Position numbers and translations under genes: made by a program. Below the pieces are notes generated by a model. The model made no database searches. It worked only from the letters and a program-made list of their open reading frames with translations, and had not been told where the DNA came from. Positions 1 through 10,865 of a stretch of 64,000 nucleotides of DNA are shown in pieces. Every line of letters starts with the position of its first letter. Position 1 is the stretch's first letter. Origin of the DNA: an uncultured Alphaproteobacteria bacterium (GTDB lineage Bacteria; Pseudomonadota; Alphaproteobacteria; CAAHEQ01; UBA3637); the NCBI GenBank assembly GCA_937888725.1, contig CALARE010000010.1:7155-71154 (forward strand). The letters run 5' to 3'.

Positions 1-537
1 TGAAATTTTATCAAATGCTTCAATTTGATGCCAATTCATAAAATGATAAGGTTCATCAGCACATGAAAGATGAGATAAAATATAAGAAAATTCTTTTTTA
101 TCTGAAGCAGTTAATTTTTGAATATCACTTATGCGAAAACCGAGTCGATTTAGCCCTGTTTCAACATTTAAAACAGGCTTAATAGTTGAAATTTTATTTT
201 TTTTCCAAAAATCAAACATTTTTGGCGTCGCAATAACAGGTATTAAATTTTCTTTTTTCACGAGCTCAATCGAATCATCTCCCACCCCTTGTAAAAGAAA
301 AATATCCGCCTTTGGTGCAAAAGAACGGACCTTTGCACCTTCTGTTGCAAGTGCTACAAAAAAATGATTGCATCCAACCTTAATTAATTCAGGCACCACT
401 CTTTCGATACCTAAACCATACGCATTATTTTTAACAACAGCTGCAGCTATTGAATGTGGAGCTTGTGATTTTAAAAAAAGGTAATTTTCAACAAGAGCTT
501 TTAAATCTATCGTTAAAACAGATTGTGTATAAATCAT
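1..537 (-). CDS. alr: Alanine racemase, C-terminal part beyond window edge
   Basis: PLP-dependent racemase that makes D-alanine for peptidoglycan. I translated the first 179 codons directly: the PLP-lysine region reads VVKNNAYGLG (usual form VVKxNAYGHG), followed by VETGLNRLGF and SHLSCADEP, which match the alanine racemase N-terminal barrel. The start ATG at 537 overlaps the stop of the transglutaminase-like gene (TAATG), so the two genes are translationally coupled. The catalytic tyrosine and C-terminal domain lie outside the window. The His of the usual AYGHG motif is Leu here. Identification is confident; completeness cannot be judged. Confidence 0.9.
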   Translation of the reverse strand, partial: MIYTQSVLTIDLKALVENYLFLKSQAPHSIAAAVVKNNAYGLGIERVVPELIKVGCNHFFVALATEGAKVRSFAPKADIFLLQGVGDDSIELVKKENLIPVIATPKMFDFWKKNKISTIKPVLNVETGLNRLGFRISDIQKLTASDKKEFSYILSHLSCADEPYHFMNWHQIEAFDKIS

Positions 538-1298
538 TATTTGTTCCTCTCCTTTTTTCGAGCATTTTCTCTAAAAATTTTTTTCATGTCAACAGGATGT
601 TTTAAATATTGATGTTTTTCACGACGGGGAAAATGGGTTTTAATCATATCTTCTGGTTTCACTAAAAACCATTTGTTTTCAACAAACCTAGAGGCATTAA
701 TTTCCCTGTTTTTTTGACGCTTTTTTTTACGAACTTCTTTTCTATGCTCAGCAACAGTCCGTACATTTTCAAAAGCCATATAATCGCCTCCCATCCCCCA
801 AGTCGCATCAACAAAAAACCACTTTTTATTAATATAAACAGCATTCCACGCATGTCCAGCCTCTTTAAAATTATCCATCGTTAAATTTTGCCCTGCATAA
901 CCATGAATTAATTCTTCTTTTAAACCTGCTAATTTTGCCATTCTAGAAAACAAATCTGCAATATCACCACATACACCTACTCGTGTTTTAAAAGCATCAC
1001 CAGTCCGAAGTGCCTTATTTTTGTTCCGCACTTTTTTATTATCTAAAATAACATCATACTTAAAGGCATCATACTCAACATGATAAACAATCCATGCATA
1101 AATGACCCGTGCTTTTAAAACATCGTTATCTTTATATGGTTCAATTAAATATCGCACAAGTCTTGCTAAATTATTTTCAAACTCATGAGGCACCTCTTTT
1201 GCACGATTGTCAACGGCCACATAATCCATCGAATAACTTGAGACAGATAAAAATAACACAATAATTGCGATAATAATTCTAACCATTTTACACACCAT
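537..1298 (-). CDS. Secreted transglutaminase-like (cysteine protease fold) protein
   Basis: About 253 aa with an N-terminal signal-type hydrophobic stretch (MVRIIIAIIVLFLSV), then a transglutaminase-like core: Cys110 in RVGVCGDIADLF, His149 in EAGHAWNAV and Asp164 in FFVDATWG form the family's Cys-His-Asp triad. A very basic tail follows. Known relatives are kyphoscoliosis-peptidase-like exported proteins whose substrates are mostly unknown. The open frame extends to 1358, but that start sits inside the upstream terminator hairpin, so ATG 1298 (or 1286) is more likely; neither has a strong Shine-Dalgarno. It is coupled to alr, which suggests a cell-wall role, but that is only inference from position. 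Confidence 0.75.
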   Translation of the reverse strand: MVCKMVRIIIAIIVLFLSVSSYSMDYVAVDNRAKEVPHEFENNLARLVRYLIEPYKDNDVLKARVIYAWIVYHVEYDAFKYDVILDNKKVRNKNKALRTGDAFKTRVGVCGDIADLFSRMAKLAGLKEELIHGYAGQNLTMDNFKEAGHAWNAVYINKKWFFVDATWGMGGDYMAFENVRTVAEHRKEVRKKKRQKNREINASRFVENKWFLVKPEDMIKTHFPRREKHQYLKHPVDMKKIFRENARKKERNK

Positions 1299-1334
1299 AC
1301 AATAAAGTATAAACAACTCCCCATTTTTTACAAC

Positions 1335-1365
1335 AAAAAAATGCCCTAAAAAGGGCATTTTTCTT
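1335..1365 (-). terminator. Rho-independent terminator of the NrdD-tail gene
   Basis: Arms ATGCCCT / AGGGCAT (1341-1347 and 1352-1358) with an AAAA loop. They are flanked by an A-run on one side and, reading the minus strand, followed by seven T residues. It ends the short 1379-1564 transcript. Confidence 0.85.
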
Positions 1366-1378
1366 TTTAAAGACCCAA

Positions 1379-1564
1379 CTAAGCAGCTTTAACTTCGCAT
1401 TCACAACATGCTTTTTGCTCTGTAAACCATTGTCTTTCTTCAAATTCAGATTTTTTACCTTTATTAAAATGGCTGTATGGACGGAAATATCCCATCACAC
1501 GGGTCCAACATTCAACTGTTTGTCTTTCATTTTCGCAAGATTTTAAAATTTCCGCATCTGTCAT
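1379..1564 (-). CDS. Small stand-alone protein resembling the C-terminal tail of anaerobic ribonucleotide reductase
   Basis: 61 aa. The central part, CWTRVMGYFRPYSHFNKGKK followed by SEFEERQWF, closely resembles the C-terminal segment of class III ribonucleotide reductase NrdD (the region around the glycyl radical and Zn motif). The catalytic barrel is absent, and the usual CxxC pairs are replaced by a terminal CCEC cluster. It has its own promoter (TTGACA/TATCAA), a good RBS (AGGAAG) and its own terminator, so it is a real monocistronic gene and not a remnant. Short NrdD-like proteins of this kind occur in other anaerobes, usually annotated simply as anaerobic ribonucleoside-triphosphate reductase. 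Its function is unknown to me; the Cys cluster suggests metal or redox binding. Confidence 0.75.
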   Translation of the reverse strand: MTDAEILKSCENERQTVECWTRVMGYFRPYSHFNKGKKSEFEERQWFTEQKACCECEVKAA

Positions 1565-1637
1565 TTTTATTTCTTCCTTTCGATCATTGGGTTTTATTTT
1601 TTTGTGTTCAAAGCTTATTTTTGCTTTATCTGATTCA

Positions 1638-1667
1638 TTGATAGCGAGGAATCAAAATAATTGTCAA
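1638..1667 (-). promoter_or_regulatory. Promoter of the NrdD-tail gene with operator-like inverted repeat
   Basis: On the minus strand: -35 TTGACA, 18-bp spacer, -10 TATCAA. The -10 region is bracketed by TGATTC (1631-1636) and GAATCA (1649-1654). These form a 6-bp inverted repeat with a 12-bp gap, and both arms contain a GANTC site. Confidence 0.6.
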
Positions 1668-1821
1668 TAGCTTTTTTCACTTTTTTATATCATATTGAAA
1701 AATATAATTTTTTATGTTTTTTAAAAAACTCTTTTTTTGTGTTTATTTTGGACTAAAAAAACGACTAAAAAGACCCATATTTTTAAAACCCTTTGATTTT
1801 AAACTTGTATGTACTTTTTTT

Positions 1822-1858
1822 ATGATTCGAATCCGATTCCGAATCCAAAAAGAATCAT
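1822..1858. promoter_or_regulatory. Cluster of five GANTC sites
   Basis: GATTC/GAATC occurs at 1824, 1829, 1835, 1841 and 1852, in a stretch bounded by ATGATTC and GAATCAT. GANTC is the CcrM methylation site of alphaproteobacteria. The cluster lies about 50 bp upstream of the -35 box of the outer-membrane protein gene. The rest of the 1565-1991 gap holds only AT-rich sequence, two promoters and the leader hairpins. Confidence 0.55.
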
Positions 1859-1893
1859 TTTTTGTTTTTAATTAATCTATATTATTTTTTTAC

Positions 1894-1922
1894 TTGCATA
1901 TACTGTGATGTTTTACTAAAGT
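1894..1922 (+). promoter_or_regulatory. Promoter of the outer-membrane protein gene
   Basis: -35 TTGCAT, 17-bp spacer, -10 TAAAGT, giving a leader of about 60 nt. The hexamers are imperfect but correctly spaced, and they lie just upstream of two leader hairpins and a strong RBS. Confidence 0.5.
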
Positions 1923-1930
1923 AGATATTA

Positions 1931-1967
1931 GCAGGAGGGTCCTGCAAAACGATTGGTAACAATCAAA
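1931..1967 (+). promoter_or_regulatory. Two leader stem-loops of the outer-membrane protein mRNA
   Basis: First hairpin: GCAGGA-ggg-TCCTGC, a perfect 6-bp stem. Second: GATTG-gtaa-CAATC. Both sit between the predicted transcript start and the RBS (aaggag at 1980-1985). Leader hairpins of abundant porin mRNAs often protect against decay. The first one also folds away an AGGAGG sequence that looks like a decoy Shine-Dalgarno. Confidence 0.5.
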
Positions 1968-1991
1968 ACTTTTTATAAAAAGGAGTTATCT

Positions 1992-2774
1992 ATGTTTAAA
2001 AAAGCATTTTTATTATTAGGTGCAATGACTTTTGCTACATCAGCAATGGCTGTTGAATCAACAAATCCATTCTTTGTTCCTGCAGAAAATGGTTGGGCAT
2101 CAACAACATCTTATGATTATTCAACTGCAACTGTTAAAAACGATTATATCGGTGCACGAAACAAAGGCTATGTTCACACAGCAACACAAACACTTGAATA
2201 TGGTTTGTCAAATGCTTGGTCATTGGGTGTCACAGTTTCAAATGACTGGTCAAAATACACAGGTTATAGTTATGCACAAACAGAAGAAGATGACAAATCT
2301 GTTGATTTTGAAGTTACATCAAAATATAACATTTTGTCAAAAGATGCTCTTAAAGTTCAATCACTCTTAGCCTACGGCCAAAGAGAAAATTATGCTGAAC
2401 TTGGTGCATACAAATATGCAAAAGTTGGTGCTAAAGTTGGTTACAAAATGGGTTACTGGACACCATATTTATCAGGTTTAGTTGAAGTTCCTGTTTTCCA
2501 AAGTCAAGATGATGACAATGAACTCAAATACACAGGTACTGCAGGTTTATACACATACTGTCCAAAAATGAAAGTTTCTATGGACCATCAATTGTCTGTT
2601 GATTATGATGAATATAATGAAACTCGTATTTACAGCTATGGCATCGAAGCAGCATACCACTTCACAAAAAATGTTGCACTCAGTGCTTATGGCAAATACA
2701 TCATTGATGGCGAAGAACATAAAGAAGATATCCATGGCAATCAAATCGGTTTAAGATTACGTCTTGGATTCTAA
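1992..2774 (+). CDS. Outer-membrane beta-barrel protein (porin-like)
   Basis: 260 aa. A signal peptide with cleavage after TSAMA (residue 19) precedes a mature part rich in alternating aromatic/polar strands (for example LEYGLSNAWSLGVTVSNDW), and the last residue is Phe in GLRLRLGF, the classic BAM-recognition C-terminus. The open frame extends upstream to 1953, but ATG 1992 has the RBS aaggagttatct and begins the signal peptide. The gene stands alone between its own promoter and a strong terminator, typical of an abundant porin. I cannot assign a substrate. Confidence 0.8.
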   Translation: MFKKAFLLLGAMTFATSAMAVESTNPFFVPAENGWASTTSYDYSTATVKNDYIGARNKGYVHTATQTLEYGLSNAWSLGVTVSNDWSKYTGYSYAQTEEDDKSVDFEVTSKYNILSKDALKVQSLLAYGQRENYAELGAYKYAKVGAKVGYKMGYWTPYLSGLVEVPVFQSQDDDNELKYTGTAGLYTYCPKMKVSMDHQLSVDYDEYNETRIYSYGIEAAYHFTKNVALSAYGKYIIDGEEHKEDIHGNQIGLRLRLGF

Positions 2775-2794
2775 TTTCAAATGACCATTCAAAC

Positions 2795-2828
2795 AAAAAA
2801 CGCTCTCTAAAAAGAGGGCGTTTTTTGC
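2795..2828. terminator. Bidirectional terminator between the porin-like gene and ctrA
   Basis: A GC-rich hairpin (CGCTCTC / GAGGGCG) flanked by six A on the left and six T on the right. It can end the plus-strand porin transcript and the minus-strand ctrA transcript, which converge here. Confidence 0.85.
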
Positions 2829-2839
2829 TATCTTACTAT

Positions 2840-3526
2840 TTATTGCACAACAGGTAAATCCTTTAAGATATAACCCCTCCCCCATACGGTTTGAATATAT
2901 TCTTCTGCTGGGGATAGTTGTTCAATTTTTCTTCGAATCTTACACAAAAAGACGTCTATAATTTTCATCTCAGGTTCATCCATACCGCCATAAAGATGAT
3001 TTAAAAATTGCTCTTTATTAATTGTTGTACCTTTTCTTAGTGCCAATAATTCAAATAAAGCATATTCTTTACTTGTTAAATGGAGCGTTTTACCATCAAT
3101 CGTAACAATTTTAGAATTTAAATTAACCTCCATTCCACCCGTACGAATAACACTTTCTGCATATCCTTTTGATCTTCTAACCAACGCATTTACTCTTGCA
3201 ATTAATTCTCTTGAATCAAAGGGCTTTGTTAAATAATCATCAGCTCCACAAACAAGACCCTTTACTTTTTTATCTGGCGTTGAAAGACCAGACAAAATTA
3301 AAATCGGCGTTGTGATATGCCCTAAACGCAACCGTTTAACCACTTCATATCCATCCATATCAGGTAAAAGCAAATCCAATAAGATTAAATCATAATCATA
3401 ATGACGAGCATCCTCAAGTCCGTCTTCCCCCAAATACGAGGTATCAACTACCATATTTTCACGTTTTAAAATCAGAGAAATATTCTGACTAACAACTTTA
3501 TCATCTTCTATGAGTAAAATACGCAT
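2840..3526 (-). CDS. ctrA: Cell-cycle response regulator CtrA
   Basis: 228 aa OmpR-type regulator. The receiver domain has Asp8/Asp9, the phospho-acceptor Asp51 ([10 protein letters not shown]), Thr and Lys in YLTKPF. The winged-helix domain carries the CtrA hallmarks [10 protein letters not shown] and VWGRGYIL. CtrA controls cell division, replication and envelope genes in alphaproteobacteria through TTAA-N7-TTAA sites, and one such site covers its own promoter. The protein ends LKDLPVVQ, so it lacks the C-terminal Ala-Ala that ClpXP recognises in Caulobacter CtrA; if the proteolytic switch exists here it must use something else. The RBS (gaggg) is close to the start. Confidence 0.93.
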   Translation of the reverse strand: MRILLIEDDKVVSQNISLILKRENMVVDTSYLGEDGLEDARHYDYDLILLDLLLPDMDGYEVVKRLRLGHITTPILILSGLSTPDKKVKGLVCGADDYLTKPFDSRELIARVNALVRRSKGYAESVIRTGGMEVNLNSKIVTIDGKTLHLTSKEYALFELLALRKGTTINKEQFLNHLYGGMDEPEMKIIDVFLCKIRRKIEQLSPAEEYIQTVWGRGYILKDLPVVQ

Positions 3527-3563
3527 ACACCCTCACTAAAAAGATACAATTTATTAACCTTAG

Positions 3564-3578
3564 TTAACAATAAGTTAA
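3564..3578 (-). promoter_or_regulatory. CtrA binding box over the ctrA promoter
   Basis: On the minus strand it reads TTAA-CTTATTG-TTAAC, the full TTAA-N7-TTAAC consensus. A further TTAA lies at 3554-3557 with 6-bp spacing. The box overlaps the predicted -10 of ctrA, 38-52 nt upstream of its start codon, which points to autoregulation. It lies about 55 bp upstream of the -35 of the divergent ankyrin gene. Confidence 0.7.
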
Positions 3579-3595
3579 TTTTTTTATTTATGCAA
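3567..3595 (-). promoter_or_regulatory. ctrA promoter
   Basis: On the minus strand: -35 TTGCAT, 17-bp spacer, -10 TATTGT. The -10 hexamer lies inside the CtrA box at 3564-3578. Confidence 0.5.
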
Positions 3596-3631
3596 GTATA
3601 ACTTTCCAAAAAAAGAGATTTTTTTATTGCC

Positions 3632-3660
3632 TTGCTCAAAATAAATTTTCATGTTAAAAT
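3632..3660 (+). promoter_or_regulatory. Promoter of the ankyrin-repeat gene
   Basis: -35 TTGCTC, 17-bp spacer, -10 TAAAAT, about 33 nt upstream of the chosen start codon. Confidence 0.5.
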
Positions 3661-3692
3661 AATAGTAAGAAGTATTTAATTAGGAGATGAAA

Positions 3693-4775
3693 ATGGGGTG
3701 GATTAATAATCTTTTTACAGGGAAAAACACAAGTGATGATACACCAAAACAACCATCAAACTTGTTAACTACTCAAGAAACGCCATTTCACCAAGCAATT
3801 CTCAAGAGGAATTTTGGTCAAATTCACGGGGAAATTGGTCGTGGATTTGACATTAATTCTCGAAATACTTATGGCAGAACTGCTTTAGAGGTTGCCATTA
3901 CAAATAATGATATCGAAATGGTCAGATATTTAGTTTCATTAGGAGCCAATATCAATTTGACCAATAGAAATGGTGAAGGCCCACTCAGTATGGCTGTTAA
4001 ATCTGGCAATTTACAAATGATTCACAATCTTGTTTTAATGGGGGCAGATATAAATGCTAGAAGCAGTGACGGTGAAACAATTATGCACAGATTTTCAATT
4101 ACGCAACCAGGAGATGAATTTATTCATCAAGAATTAATAAATCTAGGGGGCAATATAAATGCACGAGATATACTGGGTAAAACACCTCTCCACCATCAAG
4201 TTAGTGCAAACAGTAATGCTACTGTTTATCAACTTCTTGCCAATAACGCAAATGTAAATGCAAGAGATAGAGAAGGCAAAACGCCTCTTTATGATGCTGT
4301 TTTATACGCTGACCCACAAACAATTGAAACACTTTTAAGCTTTAATGCGAATCCAAACATTCCAAATATTGAAGGTAAAACACCCCTTCATCTTAGTGCT
4401 CAAATTACAAATAATGAAACACTTCAAAAACTTATAACATCTGGTGCAAAATTAAATTTGCCTGACTCTTTTGGGCAAACTCCTTTGCATCTAGCAATCA
4501 TAAATGCAAACACACAAGGAGCCATTATCTTAATTCAAAATGGTGCAAATCCCCGCATTCAAGATAGAATGCACCAAACAGCTATACAAAAATCACCAAA
4601 TCAACAAATTTTCACCCAAATTAAAGAGGCTATTCAAGACTATCAAGTTAATCATCCGCCCTATACACAACAACAGAATCTAAATGTTTCACGAACACTT
4701 GCACAACATAGTACAACATATAACGAAAATAACATACAACATCCGAACATACACAAATCATCCAGAAATGTTTAA
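3693..4775 (+). CDS. Ankyrin-repeat protein
   Basis: 360 aa made of roughly eight ankyrin repeats (YGRTALEVAI, GKTPLHHQV, GKTPLYDAV, GKTPLHLSA, GQTPLHLAI, each followed by a GA-N-N type turn). There is a polar N-terminus and an unstructured Asn/Gln/Thr-rich tail. There is no signal peptide or membrane segment, so it is cytosolic or a secreted effector; the partner is unknown. ATG 3693 is preferred over ATG 3687 because AGGAG lies 6 nt before it and directly abuts the other. It is transcribed divergently from ctrA and may share its regulation. Confidence 0.8.
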   Translation: MGWINNLFTGKNTSDDTPKQPSNLLTTQETPFHQAILKRNFGQIHGEIGRGFDINSRNTYGRTALEVAITNNDIEMVRYLVSLGANINLTNRNGEGPLSMAVKSGNLQMIHNLVLMGADINARSSDGETIMHRFSITQPGDEFIHQELINLGGNINARDILGKTPLHHQVSANSNATVYQLLANNANVNARDREGKTPLYDAVLYADPQTIETLLSFNANPNIPNIEGKTPLHLSAQITNNETLQKLITSGAKLNLPDSFGQTPLHLAIINANTQGAIILIQNGANPRIQDRMHQTAIQKSPNQQIFTQIKEAIQDYQVNHPPYTQQQNLNVSRTLAQHSTTYNENNIQHPNIHKSSRNV

Positions 4776-4777
4776 AA

Positions 4778-4812
4778 AAAAGAGATGAAAAACCCATCTC
4801 TTTTTAATTTTA
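4778..4812. terminator. Bidirectional terminator between the ankyrin and YqaA-like genes
   Basis: AGAGATG / CATCTCT hairpin with an A-run on its left and TTTTTAATTTT on its right. It sits between converging genes. Confidence 0.8.
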
Positions 4813-4840
4813 TTTAGTTGTTTTATTTTTTTAATTTTAA

Positions 4841-5440
4841 TTAAAAGTATTTTAAAAGTAAAAATCCACCTATTAATAAAACAAAAAATAAAATAGACAA
4901 CCAACCAAGATTTTTTTCAATATAGGTTTTCATTGGTTCCCCCCATTTCCACAACAACCATGCAATCAAGAAAAATCTTAATCCTCTTGAAAGAATAGAG
5001 GCAATACCAAAAACAAATAAATTTAAACCTGTTACACCACTTGCAATTGTTACAATTTTATACGGGAAAGGTGTCAATCCTGCACCAAAAACAATCCAAG
5101 AGCCATAATTGTTATAATAAGATTTAAATGTTTCAAACTTATCTGTAGCATTATAAAATTCCAAAATAGGAATACCCACAACATCATATAAAAAGTATCC
5201 AATTGCATAACCAAAAAAACCACCTAAAACACTTGATAATGTTGTATAAAAAGCTATTTTAAATGCCTTTGTTCGGCAAGTTAAAATCAATGGGATTAAA
5301 AACAAATCTGGTGGAATTGGAAAAAATGAACTCTCAATAAAAGAAATTGCACATAAAACTGGTAAAGCCCATTTGCCTGCAACTAAAGACATACACCAAT
5401 CGTAAATCCCTTTTATCATTTTGTTCCATAATTTTATCAT
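4841..5440 (-). CDS. YqaA-type DedA/SNARE-associated membrane protein
   Basis: About 199 aa, an integral membrane protein with several hydrophobic segments. The motifs ESSFFPIPPD near the N-terminus and GAGLTPFPYKI in the middle are those of the YqaA branch of the DedA/VTT family. Members are thought to act in lipid or ion handling at the inner membrane. ATG 5440 is chosen because AGGA lies 9 nt upstream; the alternative ATG 5449 has only 1 nt between the RBS and the start codon. It is divergent from the glycine-zipper lipoprotein gene. Confidence 0.8.
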   Translation of the reverse strand: MIKLWNKMIKGIYDWCMSLVAGKWALPVLCAISFIESSFFPIPPDLFLIPLILTCRTKAFKIAFYTTLSSVLGGFFGYAIGYFLYDVVGIPILEFYNATDKFETFKSYYNNYGSWIVFGAGLTPFPYKIVTIASGVTGLNLFVFGIASILSRGLRFFLIAWLLWKWGEPMKTYIEKNLGWLSILFFVLLIGGFLLLKYF

Positions 5441-5524
5441 TATTGACATTCCTTTTTTTGTTGATTATACTGAAAAAAATAATATATTTTTGTGTTAAAA
5501 TACCGTGTTTAGAAAGGAAAAGCA

Positions 5525-5986
5525 ATGAAAAAATTTCTCTTTTTGGTTTTGTTTTCAATTGGGTTAGCCTCTTGTGCCGACAATTATGCCAACACATCAT
5601 ATTCAAATTATGAACTTGGAAAACAAGGCTCTGTCTCAATGGGTAAAATTATTCAAATGACACCTGTTCAAACACAAGGCAGTAATTCAATTGGAACATT
5701 AGCTGGTGCTGGTGCTGGTGCTGCGGCTGGTTCTATGATTGGTGGGAATACAGCTGTCAACATTATTGGAGGTATAGGCGGTGCCTTGGTCGGCGGTATG
5801 ATTGGTTCAACTGCTGAAAGTGCACTGACAAGTACAAGTGCTTATGAATTTATTATCCAAAAAACAAATGGATCATATGTTTCTGTTTTACAAACAAATG
5901 AGTTGGGATTAAGACCTGGTGATAATGTTTGGCTCTCAACCACAAATGGCACAACAAGAATCCGTTCCCGTGCTTTAGCTTATTAG
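5525..5986 (+). CDS. Glycine-zipper lipoprotein (SlyB/Pcp-like)
   Basis: 153 aa. A lipoprotein signal peptide ends in the lipobox LASC (Cys17). The middle holds a glycine zipper (GTLAGAGAGAAAG ... GGIGGALVGGMIG) typical of the 17-kDa antigen/SlyB group of outer-membrane lipoproteins, followed by a small beta-rich domain containing LRPGDNVW. It probably supports envelope integrity. RBS gaaagga lies upstream of the ATG. It stands alone. Confidence 0.8.
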   Translation: MKKFLFLVLFSIGLASCADNYANTSYSNYELGKQGSVSMGKIIQMTPVQTQGSNSIGTLAGAGAGAAAGSMIGGNTAVNIIGGIGGALVGGMIGSTAESALTSTSAYEFIIQKTNGSYVSVLQTNELGLRPGDNVWLSTTNGTTRIRSRALAY

Positions 5987-6115
5987 TAAAAAAGATTATA
6001 AAATAAACTAACTTCATAAAATTAATCAATAAAAAAAGGGGGGATAAAATGCTTAAAATTCATTTTTTGTCTTTTCCCTAAATATGATTTCATTTTTAAT
6101 TTATAAACTAACACT

Positions 6116-6146
6116 TAAAAAGCCATCGACTTCGATGGCTTTAAAA
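6116..6146 (-). terminator. Terminator of the 6171-7184 gene
   Basis: AGCCATCGA / TCGATGGCT stem (6121-6140) followed on the minus strand by TTTTT. The rest of the 5987-6170 gap shows no gene; a G-run plus ATG near 6050 opens only a 10-codon frame. Confidence 0.75.
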
Positions 6147-6170
6147 AAAAGAGTCATTACCTTCCCTTTA

Positions 6171-7184
6171 TTATCTATAATGTTGCGGATTAACAATCGG
6201 TATTTTATTACTTTTATGTTTCTGAATCACCTGAACTCGCACAGGCAATTTAAGTGTTGAAACGTACCGTGTACTTTCGTCAACTTTCCGCATGCCAGAA
6301 GATTTTTTCAAATTTTCTGATATTATTTGTGGTTTTCGTCTTTGTGTATTATATTCAACGCTAATTCTATCCCCCTTAGCAATAAAGATTGCCATATCTA
6401 AACTTTTATCATATGGTGCAACAAGAAAACCTTTTTTATGATGAAAAATAATTGAAAAAGCCATCCCTTGTTCAGTTTGTTTTGTTGGATTAAAAAGAAT
6501 AATGTTCATCTTCATGTTTCCACCAAGCTCACTTGATAAGCTAGCAAATTCGCTAACCTTGATTTTCACCATATCCTTTTGCTTTGTCGGACTCATTGAA
6601 AAAACAAATCGACGCAAAGTTCCTGATTTTGTTTTTAAATCAATAACAAAATCATCTGTTGAAAAAACACCCGTAGAACTTTTTTGCCTATCTTGGTCAA
6701 CGGGCTTTTTTTGAACAAATTCTGTCGTTCTTACCTCTCGACGAGGTGTCGGTAATTGTTGGGGTTTTGCTTGCAAAGATGGATCTTTTAATTGCGGACG
6801 TTGAACAGGTTGATGTTTCACAACTGGTGTAGATGAGTCATTTCCCAAAGTACTACCCAATGGGGACTTATATTCACCATATCCTTGCATCCGTTCGGTA
6901 AATGTTTTTGGTCTAGAAACAGGTTTTGGCATTTGACCAGAAGGAACCTGAGCCTGATTTATTCTTTCAACAGTGCTAGATGTTGGTGCTTGAATGGTTG
7001 CATTATCAAATTTATCACGAACATACAAAGCTCCACCTTGCAAATGTGCTTTTTGCTCCTCAGGAATACCATATCCTTTATCCATCAAACAACTACGAAA
7101 TGTACTACCCACAACAGTGACAAAAAGACTAAATCCACCAAAAAGAACTAATCGATCAAACCACCGCCAAGCTTTTTTTGACAA
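6171..7184 (-). CDS. Unknown membrane-anchored protein with proline-rich linker
   Basis: 337 aa that I do not recognise. A single hydrophobic segment near residues 12-29 looks like an uncleaved anchor. It is followed by about 120 residues of Pro/Gln/Ser-rich linker, then a folded C-terminal domain of roughly 160 residues beginning DDFVIDLKTKSG with mixed beta-strand character and a basic end. The start is TTG: AAGGAG lies exactly 6 nt upstream, while the nearby ATG at 7189 is out of frame. The architecture suggests a periplasm-facing protein. It sits downstream of gyrB but after a terminator, so it is likely independent. Confidence 0.6.
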   Translation of the reverse strand: MSKKAWRWFDRLVLFGGFSLFVTVVGSTFRSCLMDKGYGIPEEQKAHLQGGALYVRDKFDNATIQAPTSSTVERINQAQVPSGQMPKPVSRPKTFTERMQGYGEYKSPLGSTLGNDSSTPVVKHQPVQRPQLKDPSLQAKPQQLPTPRREVRTTEFVQKKPVDQDRQKSSTGVFSTDDFVIDLKTKSGTLRRFVFSMSPTKQKDMVKIKVSEFASLSSELGGNMKMNIILFNPTKQTEQGMAFSIIFHHKKGFLVAPYDKSLDMAIFIAKGDRISVEYNTQRRKPQIISENLKKSSGMRKVDESTRYVSTLKLPVRVQVIQKHKSNKIPIVNPQHYR

Positions 7185-7213
7185 AACATGCTCCTTCCAT
7201 TTTGTATATATTT

Positions 7214-7247
7214 TTAAAAAAAGAGTGAGGACAACCCCACTCTTTAG
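7214..7247 (-). terminator. gyrB terminator
   Basis: AAAGAGTG / CACTCTTT stem (7220-7227 and 7238-7245) with a 10-nt loop, followed on the minus strand by a 7-T run. It closes the dnaN-recF-gyrB transcript. Confidence 0.8.
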
Positions 7248-7272
7248 ATAATCCTTGGCACATATTATATCA

Positions 7273-10858
<3,586 letters not shown>

Positions 10859-10865
10859 CTTTACC

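Noticed and set aside
131..367. Plus-strand ORF of 78 codons
   Set aside because: It is the antisense shadow of alr, whose motifs are clear in the minus frame.
1822..1870. Inverted repeat ATGATTC ... GAATCAT followed by T-run as a terminator
   Set aside because: No plus-strand gene lies upstream, and the pairing is explained better by repeated GANTC motifs.
5347..5639. ORFs on both strands over the YqaA-like/lipoprotein junction
   Set aside because: They overlap two well-supported genes out of frame and have no family features.
6040..6090. Small ORF after a GGGGGG run near 6050
   Set aside because: Only 10 codons, no promoter or terminator of its own, hydrophobic random composition.
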